Part shown: positions 17,821 to 25,825 of the stretch, piece by piece
How positions within the stretch are numbered: the stretch's first letter is position 1
How the letters are laid out: every line of letters starts with the position of its first letter
From: Rivularia sp. PCC 7116
Lineage (GTDB): Bacteria > Cyanobacteriota > Cyanobacteriia > Cyanobacteriales > Nostocaceae
Length of the DNA stretch: 64,000 bases
Reading direction: 5' to 3'
Assembly (NCBI RefSeq): GCF_000316665.1
Contig: NC_019678.1
Coordinates: 4,712,001 to 4,776,000 of the forward strand
Made by a program: the position numbers and the translations under genes
The notes under the pieces: generated by a model
The model's database searches: none
Seen by the model: the letters and a program-made list of their open reading frames with translations, nothing else
What the model was told of the DNA's origin: nothing

Positions 17821-19014
17821 ATGCAAACTAATTGGCGAGTCGGCTCTTTATTTGGAATTCCACTATATTTAGACCCTTTATGGTTTTTGATTTTAGGTTT
17901 AGCAACACTTAATTTTGGAGTATCTTATCAGGAATTAGGAAGCGCTCAAGCTTGGAGTATTGGGGTAATAATGGCGTTATTGCTGTTTGGCTCCGTAATT
18001 TTACATGAATTAGGTCATAGTTTAGTAGCGCAGAAGCAAGGAATTAAAGTTAATTCAATTACTTTATTTTTGTTTGGTGGAATCGCTGCTATTGAGGAAG
18101 AATCCAACACTCCCGGAGAGGCATTTCAAGTCGCGATCGCAGGTCCTTTGGTAAGTGTGGTGCTGTTCTTTTTACTACGATTTGCATCTGAAATTATCCC
18201 AGATACGATTGCTCTACACATGATGCTGGGTGATTTAGCAAGAATTAATTTAGTTTTAGCGTTATTTAATTTAATACCGGGCTTGCCTCTAGACGGAGGA
18301 CAAGTTTTAAAATCAGCACTTTGGAAAGTTACGGGAAATCGTTATAAGGCAGTACGTTTAGCAGCAAGAGCAGGACAAATTTTAGGTTATGCTGCGATCG
18401 CGTTGGGTTTGGTAGTAGATTATTTAACGGGTGAGTTAGTTACGGGTTTATGGATTGCTTTGTTGGGTTGGTTTGCTATTCGCAACGCTACAACTTATCT
18501 GCGAGTTAGTATCTTACAAGAAAAGTTATTAGAAATAGTTGCTAAAGATGCAATGGCGAGGGAATTTCGCGTTGTTGATGCAGATAAAAGTTTGCGCTCT
18601 TTTGCTGACGAGTATTTATTAGCAAGTAACAAATCGCAAGTTTATTTTGCCGATAGAGATGGACGTTATCAGGGAATGGTTTGTCTGGATGATTTACGGG
18701 TTATCGAAAGAAGTTTGTGGGAAACTCAAACCGTGCAAAGTATAGTAAGTCCGTTGAATGAAATTCCCACGGTGGAAGAATCAACAAATTTAGTTGAAGT
18801 TATTACTAAACTAGAAAAAGAAAATTTGCAGCGCGTTACCGTACTTTCACCTGCTGGTGCTGTAGCAGGTTTAATTGATAGAGGAGATATTCTCCGCTCG
18901 TTGGCACAAAAAATAAACTTACGCATCAGCGATGCTGATATCAAAAGGGTGAAAGAGGAAGGAAGTTATCCACCAGGATTGCAGCTAGCAACAATCGCAA
19001 AATCTATTAAATAA
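17821..19014 (+). CDS. Site-2 protease (M50) with CBS domains
   Basis: A 397-residue intramembrane zinc metalloprotease. The zinc-binding HELGHS motif lies at about residue 62 in a membrane helix, and the third ligand is in the NLIPGLPLDGGQVL segment near residue 155. Six or so helices occupy the first 230 residues. The C-terminal 160 residues form a CBS-domain pair (DADKSLRSFADEYL..., PTVEESTNLVEVI...) that probably senses adenine nucleotides. This domain order matches the SpoIVFB-like group 3 S2P family; the Synechocystis homologue I recall is linked to stress acclimation. It should cleave membrane-bound regulators within the bilayer; its target here is unknown. Confidence 0.92.
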   Translation: MQTNWRVGSLFGIPLYLDPLWFLILGLATLNFGVSYQELGSAQAWSIGVIMALLLFGSVILHELGHSLVAQKQGIKVNSITLFLFGGIAAIEEESNTPGEAFQVAIAGPLVSVVLFFLLRFASEIIPDTIALHMMLGDLARINLVLALFNLIPGLPLDGGQVLKSALWKVTGNRYKAVRLAARAGQILGYAAIALGLVVDYLTGELVTGLWIALLGWFAIRNATTYLRVSILQEKLLEIVAKDAMAREFRVVDADKSLRSFADEYLLASNKSQVYFADRDGRYQGMVCLDDLRVIERSLWETQTVQSIVSPLNEIPTVEESTNLVEVITKLEKENLQRVTVLSPAGAVAGLIDRGDILRSLAQKINLRISDADIKRVKEEGSYPPGLQLATIAKSIK

Positions 19015-19364
19015 TTGTAGGGTGTGTGAGTAGGGTGTTGACTTTGATGGTTTTTGGCGAATTTTCCACTATCTTGATTTGTGTTGTTCTTAGTGGTGCA
19101 TTTCGTCAATTCTTAGGAGTGTATAGAAAACATAAAAAGTTATTTTCTACCCCCTCTCCCCACTCTTCCCCTCCCCATTTTTAGCCATCAAAACTAATGA
19201 AAAGAAGTACTGGGAAGCAGTTAATTTTTTTATTATCAAATTAAACTATAAAAATTTTCAATCAAAGATTTTGAAGATAAATTCCTTATTCAGGTACAAA
19301 TAATGGTATCGTATGAGGTCACGGCAGAAGAACGCTCTTATTTAAACTTATAAACATCATAAAA
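19015..19364. other. Spacer with pyrimidine tract upstream of the DUF1636 gene
   Basis: 350 bp without a gene. TTTGATGG (19043-19050) and CCATCAAA (19185-19192) are inverted copies about 135 bp apart. A CCCCCTCTCCCCACTC tract lies at about 19150. I looked for a cobalamin riboswitch and see no convincing B12-box. Confidence 0.45.
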
Positions 19365-19769
19365 ATGAATAATCAACATCAAATTTTAGTTTGTTCTAGT
19401 TGTGCGAGTATCTGGAAAGATGGAAAGCGGGTAGGCACTAGCGGCGGCGAAAAGTTATTAAAAGAAATCGAAGAAAAACATCAAGATTGGTTGCTATCAA
19501 AAGAATTTACGGTGAAATCTGTAGAATGCATGAGTGCTTGCAGCCATTCTTGTGCTGTAGCTTTTACCGCATCGGGTAAAATGACCTATTTATTCGGTGA
19601 CTTGAATTACGATTCAGAAGCACTTTCCGAAACATCTTCCGCAGTGCTTGAATGTGCAAGTCTATATTACGAAAAACCAGATGGTAAGATGGCTTGGTCG
19701 GAACGTCCGCAATCTATGAAAAAAGGTGTTTTAGCAAGAATTCCGGCGACAGTTAACAGTGAGCAGTGA
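19365..19769 (+). CDS. DUF1636 protein, probable metal- or cluster-binding thioredoxin-fold protein
   Basis: A 134-residue soluble protein. It has paired cysteines, CSSC near the start and CMSACSHSC at about residues 56-64, typical of DUF1636 proteins and similar in spacing to thioredoxin-like [2Fe-2S] ferredoxins. The family commonly lies beside cobalamin or cobalt genes. Here the coding region overlaps the start of cbiD by 11 bp if that gene's GTG is used, pointing to coupled expression and a role linked to corrin synthesis, perhaps cobalt handling or redox. No enzyme function is established. The ATG start at 19365 lies after a short A-rich leader. Confidence 0.85.
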   Translation: MNNQHQILVCSSCASIWKDGKRVGTSGGEKLLKEIEEKHQDWLLSKEFTVKSVECMSACSHSCAVAFTASGKMTYLFGDLNYDSEALSETSSAVLECASLYYEKPDGKMAWSERPQSMKKGVLARIPATVNSEQ

Positions 19770-20961
19770 ACAGTCACTAGTTATAAACTATTTCTACCCC
19801 CTCTACCCTCTCTTCCCCCTCTCCCCCTCTTTTCCCTCCGCCTTGTCTCCTAATCCTCTCCCCGGTTACACTTTACCTGTCTTTGCGGTGGCTGCTGCGA
19901 AGGCTGCTTTGATTAATTTACAAAGGTATTTAGATAGTTATCTAGATAATAATCTTGAAAAGATTGCAGAAAAATTATCGTCGATTTCTCTAGATTTACT
20001 CGATGGAAGTGCGGAAATTCCGATTGAGCAAGTTGCTGTTTTAGATAGCGATACTGCTTTGGGAATTACTTTGAGCAATCCTGGCGATAATTTAGATTTA
20101 ACTAGAAATACTCCTATTTGGGCTTTGGTAAAATTCTTTCCCCGAAGAAATCCAATACAGGAACAAATACTAACTTTGGAAGCTGGAGAAGGTTTGGGTA
20201 AAACTGCGACGGGGGAAGCTGCGATTTACAGTTTTGCTCGTCGTTTGTTTGATGCTAATTTATTACCTTTAATTCCTGAAGATAAGACGTTAACCGTAAA
20301 AATTATTCTTCCTCAAGGAAGGGAATTAGCAAAACGTACTTCTAATGAAGCATTTGGAATCTTGGAAGGTTTGTCTTTGTTGGGAACTAGCGGTATTTCT
20401 CAACCGCTTTCTGCTGCCGTACATTTGGAAGAGTTTCGCGATGTTTTGCGAGAGAAGGTGAAAACTCATCGCAATCTAGTTTTTTGTATTGGTGCTAATG
20501 GTTACTCTGTTGCCGAAAGTTTGTCTATTCCGGAATCGACAATAGTTCCTACTGGTAATTGGTTGGGGGCTTTGCTGGTGGAAGCGGGATTGTATAAAGC
20601 AGAGTCAGTATTGTTGTTGGGATATCAGGGCAAGTTGATTAAGTTAGCGGGAGGAATTTTTAATACTTCCAGTCATATAGCTGATGCGAAGTTAGAAATT
20701 ATTGCTGCTGCTGTGGTGGAAGTTGGGGGAAATATTGAAGCTGTAAGGGCTGTTTTAGGAGTTAAGACAGCGGATGCAGCTCATAAAAAGTTAATCGAAT
20801 TGGGTTTAGCCGATCGAGTTTTTAGTAATTTGGCTGAAAAAATAAGTCGGAAAGCAGAAAGTTACGTGAAGAAGTATGCGGATGTGGAGATGAAGGTTGG
20901 AGTAGTTTTGTTTGATAGGAAGGGGGAAGTTATTTATGAGGGAATGGGAAATAAGGAATAA
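19759..20961 (+). CDS. cbiD: Cobalt-precorrin-5B C1-methyltransferase CbiD
   Basis: CbiD methylates C1 of the corrin ring with SAM during cobalamin synthesis. The core begins at GYTLPVFAVAAAKAAL (about residue 35) and runs through the glycine-rich GEGLGKTATGEAAIYSFARR and the FCIGANGYSVAE block. From that point the length fits the family. The first 30 residues are odd: they translate an intergenic CCCCTCTCCCC tract (YPLYPLFPLSPSFP). GTG 19759 overlaps the upstream stop, while TTG 19843 would give a normal short N-terminus (SPNPLPGYTLP). Neither has a clear ribosome site, so the start is uncertain. It forms the C1-methylation step among the other corrin genes downstream. Confidence 0.92.
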   Translation: MSSEQSLVINYFYPLYPLFPLSPSFPSALSPNPLPGYTLPVFAVAAAKAALINLQRYLDSYLDNNLEKIAEKLSSISLDLLDGSAEIPIEQVAVLDSDTALGITLSNPGDNLDLTRNTPIWALVKFFPRRNPIQEQILTLEAGEGLGKTATGEAAIYSFARRLFDANLLPLIPEDKTLTVKIILPQGRELAKRTSNEAFGILEGLSLLGTSGISQPLSAAVHLEEFRDVLREKVKTHRNLVFCIGANGYSVAESLSIPESTIVPTGNWLGALLVEAGLYKAESVLLLGYQGKLIKLAGGIFNTSSHIADAKLEIIAAAVVEVGGNIEAVRAVLGVKTADAAHKKLIELGLADRVFSNLAEKISRKAESYVKKYADVEMKVGVVLFDRKGEVIYEGMGNKE

Positions 20962-21247
20962 ACGACGTAAGCGTTGAAGAATGCGACGCTTACCTTGCCG
21001 ATCCCGTAATTTGTCAATCCACTGAGAAAACGGCTCATTACCGTCTTGGTTCGCGTATATAAAAACCTGTTTTGGCTGTATTTCTTTGCACGCCTTAAAT
21101 ATTGACTATTATACATATGCGAACTATTGTTCGCAAAAATTTTTGTAAGCAGGTTCAAACTCATAACTTTCTATAGAGTTGTTCAAACAATCGATTCTTT
21201 CTCGCGATATAAGACACGAATTAGTAATTAATGCAAATATATTGATT

Positions 21248-21655
21248 ATGGATACAGCAAAAAAACTCGCGACTCTTAAACGAATTCGTAAATTTAGTCG
21301 GCTGATGGATACCGCTATCGGTATTCCCGGTACAAAGTTCCGCATTGGATTAGACCCAATCCTCGGTATAATTCCCGGTGCTGGAGATGTTATTAGCACA
21401 ATCGTTTCTGGCTACATTATTTATCTGGCGACTCGTGTAGGTGTATCGAATGATAACCTCAAAAAAATGATTTTTAATGTTGGTTTGGAATTTGTTGTTG
21501 GTACGGTACCTTTATTAGGTGACGTATTTGACGCTTTTTACAAATCAAACATTCGTAATTTAGCTATTTTGGAAGATCATATTGTGGCAACTGAGCCGGA
21601 ATTAGAAAAAGCTGATACAGAATTGTCAGCTAAAATCCCGGTAGCGTCGGTTTAA
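21248..21655 (+). CDS. DUF4112 membrane protein
   Basis: A 135-residue protein with two hydrophobic segments: one after GIIPGAGD (VISTIVSGYIIYLATRVGV) and a second around FNVGLEFVVGTVPLLGDVFDAFYKSN. The pattern RIGLDPILGIIPGAGD followed by GTVPLLGDVFDAFYK is the signature of the DUF4112 family, small bacterial membrane proteins with no known role. I start at ATG 21248 (MDTAKKLATLKR). The frame is open back to a TTG at 21179, but those residues are not family-like. It stands alone between cbiD and hsp20. Confidence 0.85.
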   Translation: MDTAKKLATLKRIRKFSRLMDTAIGIPGTKFRIGLDPILGIIPGAGDVISTIVSGYIIYLATRVGVSNDNLKKMIFNVGLEFVVGTVPLLGDVFDAFYKSNIRNLAILEDHIVATEPELEKADTELSAKIPVASV

Positions 21656-21702
21656 ATAAACATATTCGATTGAATTATTTCAAAATTTTCTTTGTTTTCT
21701 CG

Positions 21703-21804
21703 GGTTCCTATGCTCTTGCTAGGAACCTATTTTAAAATCATTGCCTTTTTATTTATCTTGGAGGCAGAGCCTCCATTAATGCATTACAAGGTATAACCTT
21801 GTAA
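21703..21804. repeat. Three consecutive hairpins, dispersed palindromic repeat
   Basis: GGTTCCTA/TAGGAACC (21703-21710, 21720-21727), GGAGGC/GCCTCC (21760-21765, 21769-21774) and TTACAAGGT/ACCTTGTAA (21784-21792, 21796-21804). All are perfect stems. GGAGGCAGAGCCTCC followed by a second hairpin resembles a repeat I recall from many filamentous cyanobacteria. It may also terminate the DUF4112 transcript. Confidence 0.65.
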
Positions 21805-21948
21805 CGAGTTATAGAGCTATCAAAAATATGCTTTCGGTTTACCGCACCGAAGTTTTTCTTATTAACCGAACATATTATTAACTATCTTTAATTGGTCGGT
21901 TTTCTTCATTTAATCAGTGATGTAAACCGAATTCACACTACCTTTTAG

Positions 21949-21970
21949 CTTGATTAATATAGTAATCAAG
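21949..21970. promoter_or_regulatory. Inverted repeat upstream of hsp20, candidate operator
   Basis: CTTGATTA-N6-TAATCAAG is a perfect 8-bp inverted repeat ending 56 bp before the hsp20 start. It is not the CIRCE element (TTAGCACTC-N9-GAGTGCTAA). The placement suggests a regulator site or an RNA hairpin in the 5' leader. Assignment is inference. Confidence 0.45.
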
Positions 21971-22026
21971 AAACGCAACTAAAACACACAACTCAAAATT
22001 AATTTGTTTTTTGGAGGTTAATTAAT

Positions 22027-22479
22027 ATGGCTTTAGTACGTTACAATCCTTGGCAAGAAATGAACGCTTTGCAAAGAAGTTTCAATCGTTTATTTGACGA
22101 TATGCTTGCTAATGACGATTCGGATATTGGTAATCTTTCAAAAGTACCTGCGGCTGAGTTGTCGGAAACCGATGACGCTGTTACCTTGAAGTTGGAAGTT
22201 CCAGGTATGAATGCAAAAGACTTGGATATTCAAGTTACAGAGAAAGCGGTTTCTATTAGAGGAGAGCGCAAAGAAGAGAAAACAACTGAAGAAAACGGCA
22301 CTAAAAGAAGTGAGTTCCGTTATGGTAAGTTTGAGCGCGTAATTCCTTTACCAACACGCATTCAAAATACTGATGTTAAAGCTGATTATAAAGATGGTAT
22401 TTTGAATCTACATTTACCAAAGGCTCAAGAAGAAAAGAACAAAGTAGTTAAAGTTAACCTTGAGCAAACCGAAGCATAA
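22027..22479 (+). CDS. Small heat-shock protein, Hsp20/alpha-crystallin family
   Basis: A 150-residue ATP-independent chaperone that holds unfolding proteins as large oligomers. The N-terminus MALVRYNPWQEMNALQRSFNRLFDDM is the class A bacterial sHsp type. The alpha-crystallin domain spans about 40-140, with the A-x-x-x-n-G-v-L element visible as KADYKDGILNLHLPK. A V-K-V motif near the C-terminus (VVKVNL) can act as the I-x-I oligomerisation element. A perfect ribosome site, GGAGG, lies eight bases before the ATG. A strong terminator follows at 22523-22553, so it is monocistronic and probably heat- or light-stress inducible. Confidence 0.95.
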   Translation: MALVRYNPWQEMNALQRSFNRLFDDMLANDDSDIGNLSKVPAAELSETDDAVTLKLEVPGMNAKDLDIQVTEKAVSIRGERKEEKTTEENGTKRSEFRYGKFERVIPLPTRIQNTDVKADYKDGILNLHLPKAQEEKNKVVKVNLEQTEA

Positions 22480-22522
22480 TGTAAACGTGGTAACAAAGTG
22501 TTCTGGGTAGTTGAATGATTAG

Positions 22523-22553
22523 CCCGGTTGCGTAAAAGCAACTGGGTTTTTTT
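22523..22553 (+). terminator. Rho-independent terminator of hsp20
   Basis: CCCGGTTGC (22523-22531) pairs with GCAACTGGG (22538-22546) with one G-U pair and a 6-nt loop; T7 follows. Confidence 0.9.
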
Positions 22554-22674
22554 ATCATAATTTTAAAATATTCAAAATTAAGAATTAACTTATAGCTGCT
22601 ATAGTAAAGCTTCTCTAAATCACAGCATTGTTTAAATTTAAATTAACTCTGAAATTATCAAATATTGGTAGAGG

Positions 22675-22905
22675 ATGTTTTATAAACTTATCGCAGGTGT
22701 AAGTTATCTTACTTTTTCTTGCTTGCTTATCTCTTGTGGGGAAAGCGTAGACAGTTTTACGAGAAAAGACTGTCAAAACGGCATTGGATACGATGGTTAT
22801 TTGAAAGGCTATTTTACAGCTAAGAATTATTTACAAAGAAAGCCAATCAATTTTAATAACGTATATGATTATTGTTATACACAGGGTTATATTGATGCTT
22901 CGTGA
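22675..22905 (+). CDS. Small putative lipoprotein
   Basis: A 76-residue product with a signal segment (KLIAGVSYLTFSCLLIS) and a lipobox-like LISC, predicting lipidation at about Cys21. The mature 55 residues hold three Tyr-rich stretches (GIGYDGYLKGYF, NVYDYCYTQGYIDAS) and two further cysteines that may form a disulphide. I do not recognise the family. Coding character and a plausible ATG preceded by a GAGG element (22668-22671) support a real gene. It ends 19 bp before cobK and may be cotranscribed with it by position only. Confidence 0.6.
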   Translation: MFYKLIAGVSYLTFSCLLISCGESVDSFTRKDCQNGIGYDGYLKGYFTAKNYLQRKPINFNNVYDYCYTQGYIDAS

Positions 22906-22924
22906 ATAGAACTTGCTATAGAAA

Positions 22925-23659
22925 TTGCTAAAAATATTAATTCTCGGTGGAACTCAAGAAGCTGTGGAGTTAGCAAAAAAAGCTGCTAATCTCCCTAATA
23001 TAGAAGTAAAATTATCTCTTGCAGGTCGTACCAGTCAAGCTGTTACATCTAAAGATTCGCGTATCGGCGGTTTTGGTGGAATTGCAGGATTAATTGAATA
23101 TTTGCAAGCAGAAAGAATTGATTTAATTATTGATGCAACACATCCTTTTGCAGCAAAAATCTCTCATCATGCAGCAACTGCGGCAGAAAGTTTGGGATTA
23201 CCGCGATTAATGTTGATTCGTCCAGAATGGGAATTAGTTCCAGGGGATAAATGGATAGAAGTTGTAAATATCGAATCAGCACCGGAAACTTTACCGGATT
23301 TGGCAAAGCGAGTGTTTTTAACAATTGGTAGACAAGAATTAACTGCTTTTTCACAACTTGAAAATATCTGGTTTCTCATGCGAATGATTGAAAAACCGGC
23401 TTCAGATATTGTATTACCAAAAGGGTTACTTTTATTTAAACAAGGTCCCTTTGACAATGATTCAGAAAAACAGTTACTAGAAGAATATAAGATTGATACT
23501 GTTGTGAGTAAAAATAGTGGCGGCAGCGCAACCTATGCAAAAATTATTGCGGCGCGGGAGTTAGGAATAAAGGTTGTGATGATAAAACGCCCGATGCTTC
23601 CCCAGGGGGAATTAGTGGAAGATGTTGATAGTGTTTTGCAATGGATTAAGAGATTTTAG
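22925..23659 (+). CDS. cobK: Precorrin-6A (cobalt-precorrin-6A) reductase CobK/CbiJ
   Basis: The 244-residue enzyme reduces precorrin-6A (or its cobalt form) with NADPH in cobalamin synthesis. The N-terminal ILGGTQEAVELA is the dinucleotide loop of the family. RIGGFGGIAGLIEYL and the DATHPFAAKISHHA block are CobK signatures, and SKNSGGSATYAKI near residue 200 is the second conserved block. The frame begins at TTG 22925 and no upstream ATG fits, so a TTG start is likely. The C-terminal end overlaps the macro-domain remnant on the opposite strand by 4 bp. It converges on cobL. Confidence 0.93.
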   Translation: MLKILILGGTQEAVELAKKAANLPNIEVKLSLAGRTSQAVTSKDSRIGGFGGIAGLIEYLQAERIDLIIDATHPFAAKISHHAATAAESLGLPRLMLIRPEWELVPGDKWIEVVNIESAPETLPDLAKRVFLTIGRQELTAFSQLENIWFLMRMIEKPASDIVLPKGLLLFKQGPFDNDSEKQLLEEYKIDTVVSKNSGGSATYAKIIAARELGIKVVMIKRPMLPQGELVEDVDSVLQWIKRF

Positions 23660-23823
23660 ATATTAGATTCAAATAAGACTATTGTTACATCTTCATCATT
23701 CAATTCTTCGGCAATTATTGATGCGATAATATTCCAATCTCCCTTAGCTAATCCCGCAGAAATTTTTGGTAAACCGATTTTTTTACCCGAATAATTTTCT
23801 TTTAACCAACGCAGGAGATTTTT
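23656..23823 (-). pseudogene. Remnant of a macro-domain (ADP-ribose-binding) protein gene
   Basis: Reading the minus strand from the cobL stop codon, the same frame stays open for 55 more codons and ends at TAA 23656-23658. The peptide contains KIGLPKISAGLAKGDW and then a helix and a strand, DEDVTIVLFE. That matches the end of TARG1/Poa1-like macro domains (P.IG.GL.GGDW...I....L....VTV..L). There is no start codon and the first two-thirds of the domain are missing, so I call a decayed 3' fragment. It abuts cobL exactly at its stop and overlaps the end of cobK by 4 bp. An ancestral read-through fusion is less likely because macro domains are not known on CbiET. Confidence 0.6.
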
Positions 23824-25035
23824 TCATTCTTTAACTACAGCCCATTGGGTAACAGGTAGCATCGGCTTCCATCCGAGAAATTTACCTACGGGTTGCGCTC
23901 TTTGTATGGCTATTCGAGTTAAACTTCCACCAACTTGATTGTGCCATTCTATTAATTTGGATTCGCTTTCTACTGTTACCGCATTTGCTACTAAACGTCC
24001 GCCCGTGCGTAATGCGTGCCAACAAGTATCAAATATTCCTTCTTCAGTTATGCCTCCGCCAATAAAAATTGCGTCGGGTGGCTGCAATCCTTTTAAAACT
24101 GTAGATGATTCACCGTGAATTATACGCAGATTTGGGGTGCCTAAACTTGCTGCATTATCGGCAATATAATTTAGTCGGGAGTAATTTTGTTCGATAGCGA
24201 TCGCCCAACATCTAGGATGGGTTCGCATCCATTCTATGCTGATGGAGCCGCAGCCAGCGCCGATATCCCATAACATTTGTCCGGGGATGGGTGCAAGTGC
24301 GGCTAAGGTTATTGCTCGAACTTCACGTTTGGTGAGTTGTCCGTCGTGATGATAAGCTATGTCGGGTAAACCAGCTATTCTGGGAAGCTGTAAGATATCT
24401 GCATCGGCGATACATTCAATAGCAATTGTATTTAAAGTGCCAATTTTGGTAGTTTTCCATTCAGCAGCAATACCTTCAATTATCTGCTCGCGCTCTCCTC
24501 CCATGTATTCTAATACCGTGATTTTACTGTTGCCATAGCCTCTATCTACAAGGGTTTGCGCCACAATAGCTGGTGTATTTCTACCTTCGCTGAGAATAAG
24601 CAACCGCGCACCGGGATAAATTACTGGATGTAAAAGCGATATAGGGCGAGCCGCTAAAGTTAAAGTCTCTACCTCCTGTAAAGCCCATCCCAAACGCGAG
24701 CAAGCAAGACTAAAAGATGAAGGCGCGGGAATAATAGTTATTTCTGAAATGGGTATCCGCCTAGTAAGAGTAACGCCAATACCGAAACACATGGGGTCGC
24801 CGCTTGCTAATATACATACAGATTGCCCGCGATGCTGAATAATATTTTCTACAGAAGTGGCAATCGGAGAACTCCAAATTAACTTTTCCCGAGTATCATC
24901 TTCTGGAAGCATCGATAAATGACGCGAGCCTCCCACCAAAACTTCGGCTTTTTCCACGAGAGAACATGCTACCTGACTCAAACCAGGTAAACCATCCTCA
25001 CCAATACCCACCACAGATAACCATTTGTGCATCAA
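23824..25035 (-). CDS. cobL: Precorrin-6Y C5,15-methyltransferase (decarboxylating), CbiE-CbiT fusion
   Basis: A 403-residue two-domain enzyme that adds methyl groups at C5 and C15 of the corrin ring and decarboxylates the C12 side chain. Residues 1-205 are CbiE, with VVGIGEDGLPGLS and the SAM-loop LASGDPMCFGIG of the tetrapyrrole methylase fold. Residues about 220-403 are CbiT, a Rossmann-type SAM methyltransferase: LTKREVRAITLAAL and the SAM motif DIGAGCGSISIEW. The length equals other fused CobL proteins. It diverges from cobH over 150 bp and converges on cobK, and a macro-domain remnant follows its stop codon in frame. Confidence 0.95.
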   Translation of the reverse strand: MMHKWLSVVGIGEDGLPGLSQVACSLVEKAEVLVGGSRHLSMLPEDDTREKLIWSSPIATSVENIIQHRGQSVCILASGDPMCFGIGVTLTRRIPISEITIIPAPSSFSLACSRLGWALQEVETLTLAARPISLLHPVIYPGARLLILSEGRNTPAIVAQTLVDRGYGNSKITVLEYMGGEREQIIEGIAAEWKTTKIGTLNTIAIECIADADILQLPRIAGLPDIAYHHDGQLTKREVRAITLAALAPIPGQMLWDIGAGCGSISIEWMRTHPRCWAIAIEQNYSRLNYIADNAASLGTPNLRIIHGESSTVLKGLQPPDAIFIGGGITEEGIFDTCWHALRTGGRLVANAVTVESESKLIEWHNQVGGSLTRIAIQRAQPVGKFLGWKPMLPVTQWAVVKE

Positions 25036-25186
25036 TACGCATTCGTTTATGTCGATTACATTATATTCCGAGTCGGTAATTGGTAATGGGTAATTGGTAA
25101 TTGGTTATGGGTGGGTTGTTGAGTTCGTGGTATTCTAAGCGTTAGCAGTTAGCAGTTGGGTATGAATCGTCAATGCCCCATGCCCC

Positions 25187-25825
25187 ATGCCCAATCCCCA
25201 ATTTAACTACATCCGCAACCCTAAAGAAATCTATAGTCGTTCCTTTTCTATGATTCGTGAGGAAGCGAATTTAGAAAACTTACCTATTGATTTAATACCC
25301 TTAGCAATACGTATAATTCATAGTTGCGGAATGACGGATATTGTTGATGATTTAGCCGCATCGCCTCAAGCTATAACTGTTGCAAAAAGAGCTTTAGCTG
25401 CGGGTGAAGCAATTTTATGTGATGCCGAGATGGTAGCAAAAGGCATTATTCAGCGGCGTTTACCTCGGAAAAATCCCGTAATTTGTACGCTGAATTATTC
25501 AGAAGTGCCCGAATTAGCTTGGAAACTAGAAAATACTCGTTCTGCGGCTGCGGTGGAATTATGGGAAGAAGATATTGAAGGGGCGATTGTGGTGATTGGC
25601 AATGCTCCTACAGCTTTATTTCATCTTTTAGAATTGTTGGATGCAGGATTTCCTAAACCTGCGGTCATTTTTGGTTTTCCAGTGGGTTTTGTAGGTGCTG
25701 CTGAATCAAAACAGGCTTTGGCTGCTGATAGCCGGGGAGTACCATTTGTAACCTTGCACGGTAGGAGAGGAGGAAGCGCGATCGCATCAGCTGCGGTAAA
25801 TTCTCTCATGCAGGAGGAGCAGTGA
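25187..25825 (+). CDS. cobH: Precorrin-8X methylmutase CobH/CbiC
   Basis: The 212-residue enzyme moves a methyl group from C11 to C12 to form hydrogenobyrinate or cobyrinate. The catalytic histidine is His45 in IIHSCGMTD. The substrate-binding blocks SAAAVELW, IGNAPTALF and GFPVGFVGAAESK are all intact. The ATG (25187) lies inside a CCCCATGCCCCATGCCCAATCCCCAATT repeat, so the first five residues (MPNPQ) are repeat-derived and other ATGs sit just upstream in the repeat. The 3' end overlaps cobI by 4 bp (GTGA), which implies translational coupling. Confidence 0.95.
   Translation: MPNPQFNYIRNPKEIYSRSFSMIREEANLENLPIDLIPLAIRIIHSCGMTDIVDDLAASPQAITVAKRALAAGEAILCDAEMVAKGIIQRRLPRKNPVICTLNYSEVPELAWKLENTRSAAAVELWEEDIEGAIVVIGNAPTALFHLLELLDAGFPKPAVIFGFPVGFVGAAESKQALAADSRGVPFVTLHGRRGGSAIASAAVNSLMQEEQ

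Larger units (their letters stand above)
21656..22026. other. Regulatory spacer upstream of hsp20 with three hairpins
   Basis: A cluster of perfect hairpins lies at 21703-21804, then a T-rich region with several ACCGAA motifs (about 21845, 21864, 21926), the inverted repeat at 21949-21970, and a strong GGAGG ribosome site at 22014-22018. No gene is visible. Confidence 0.6.

Noticed and set aside
19015-19364. Possible cobalamin riboswitch before the DUF1636/cbiD genes
   Set aside because: No B12-box or matching conserved segments seen; the spacer is mainly A+T-rich with a pyrimidine tract.
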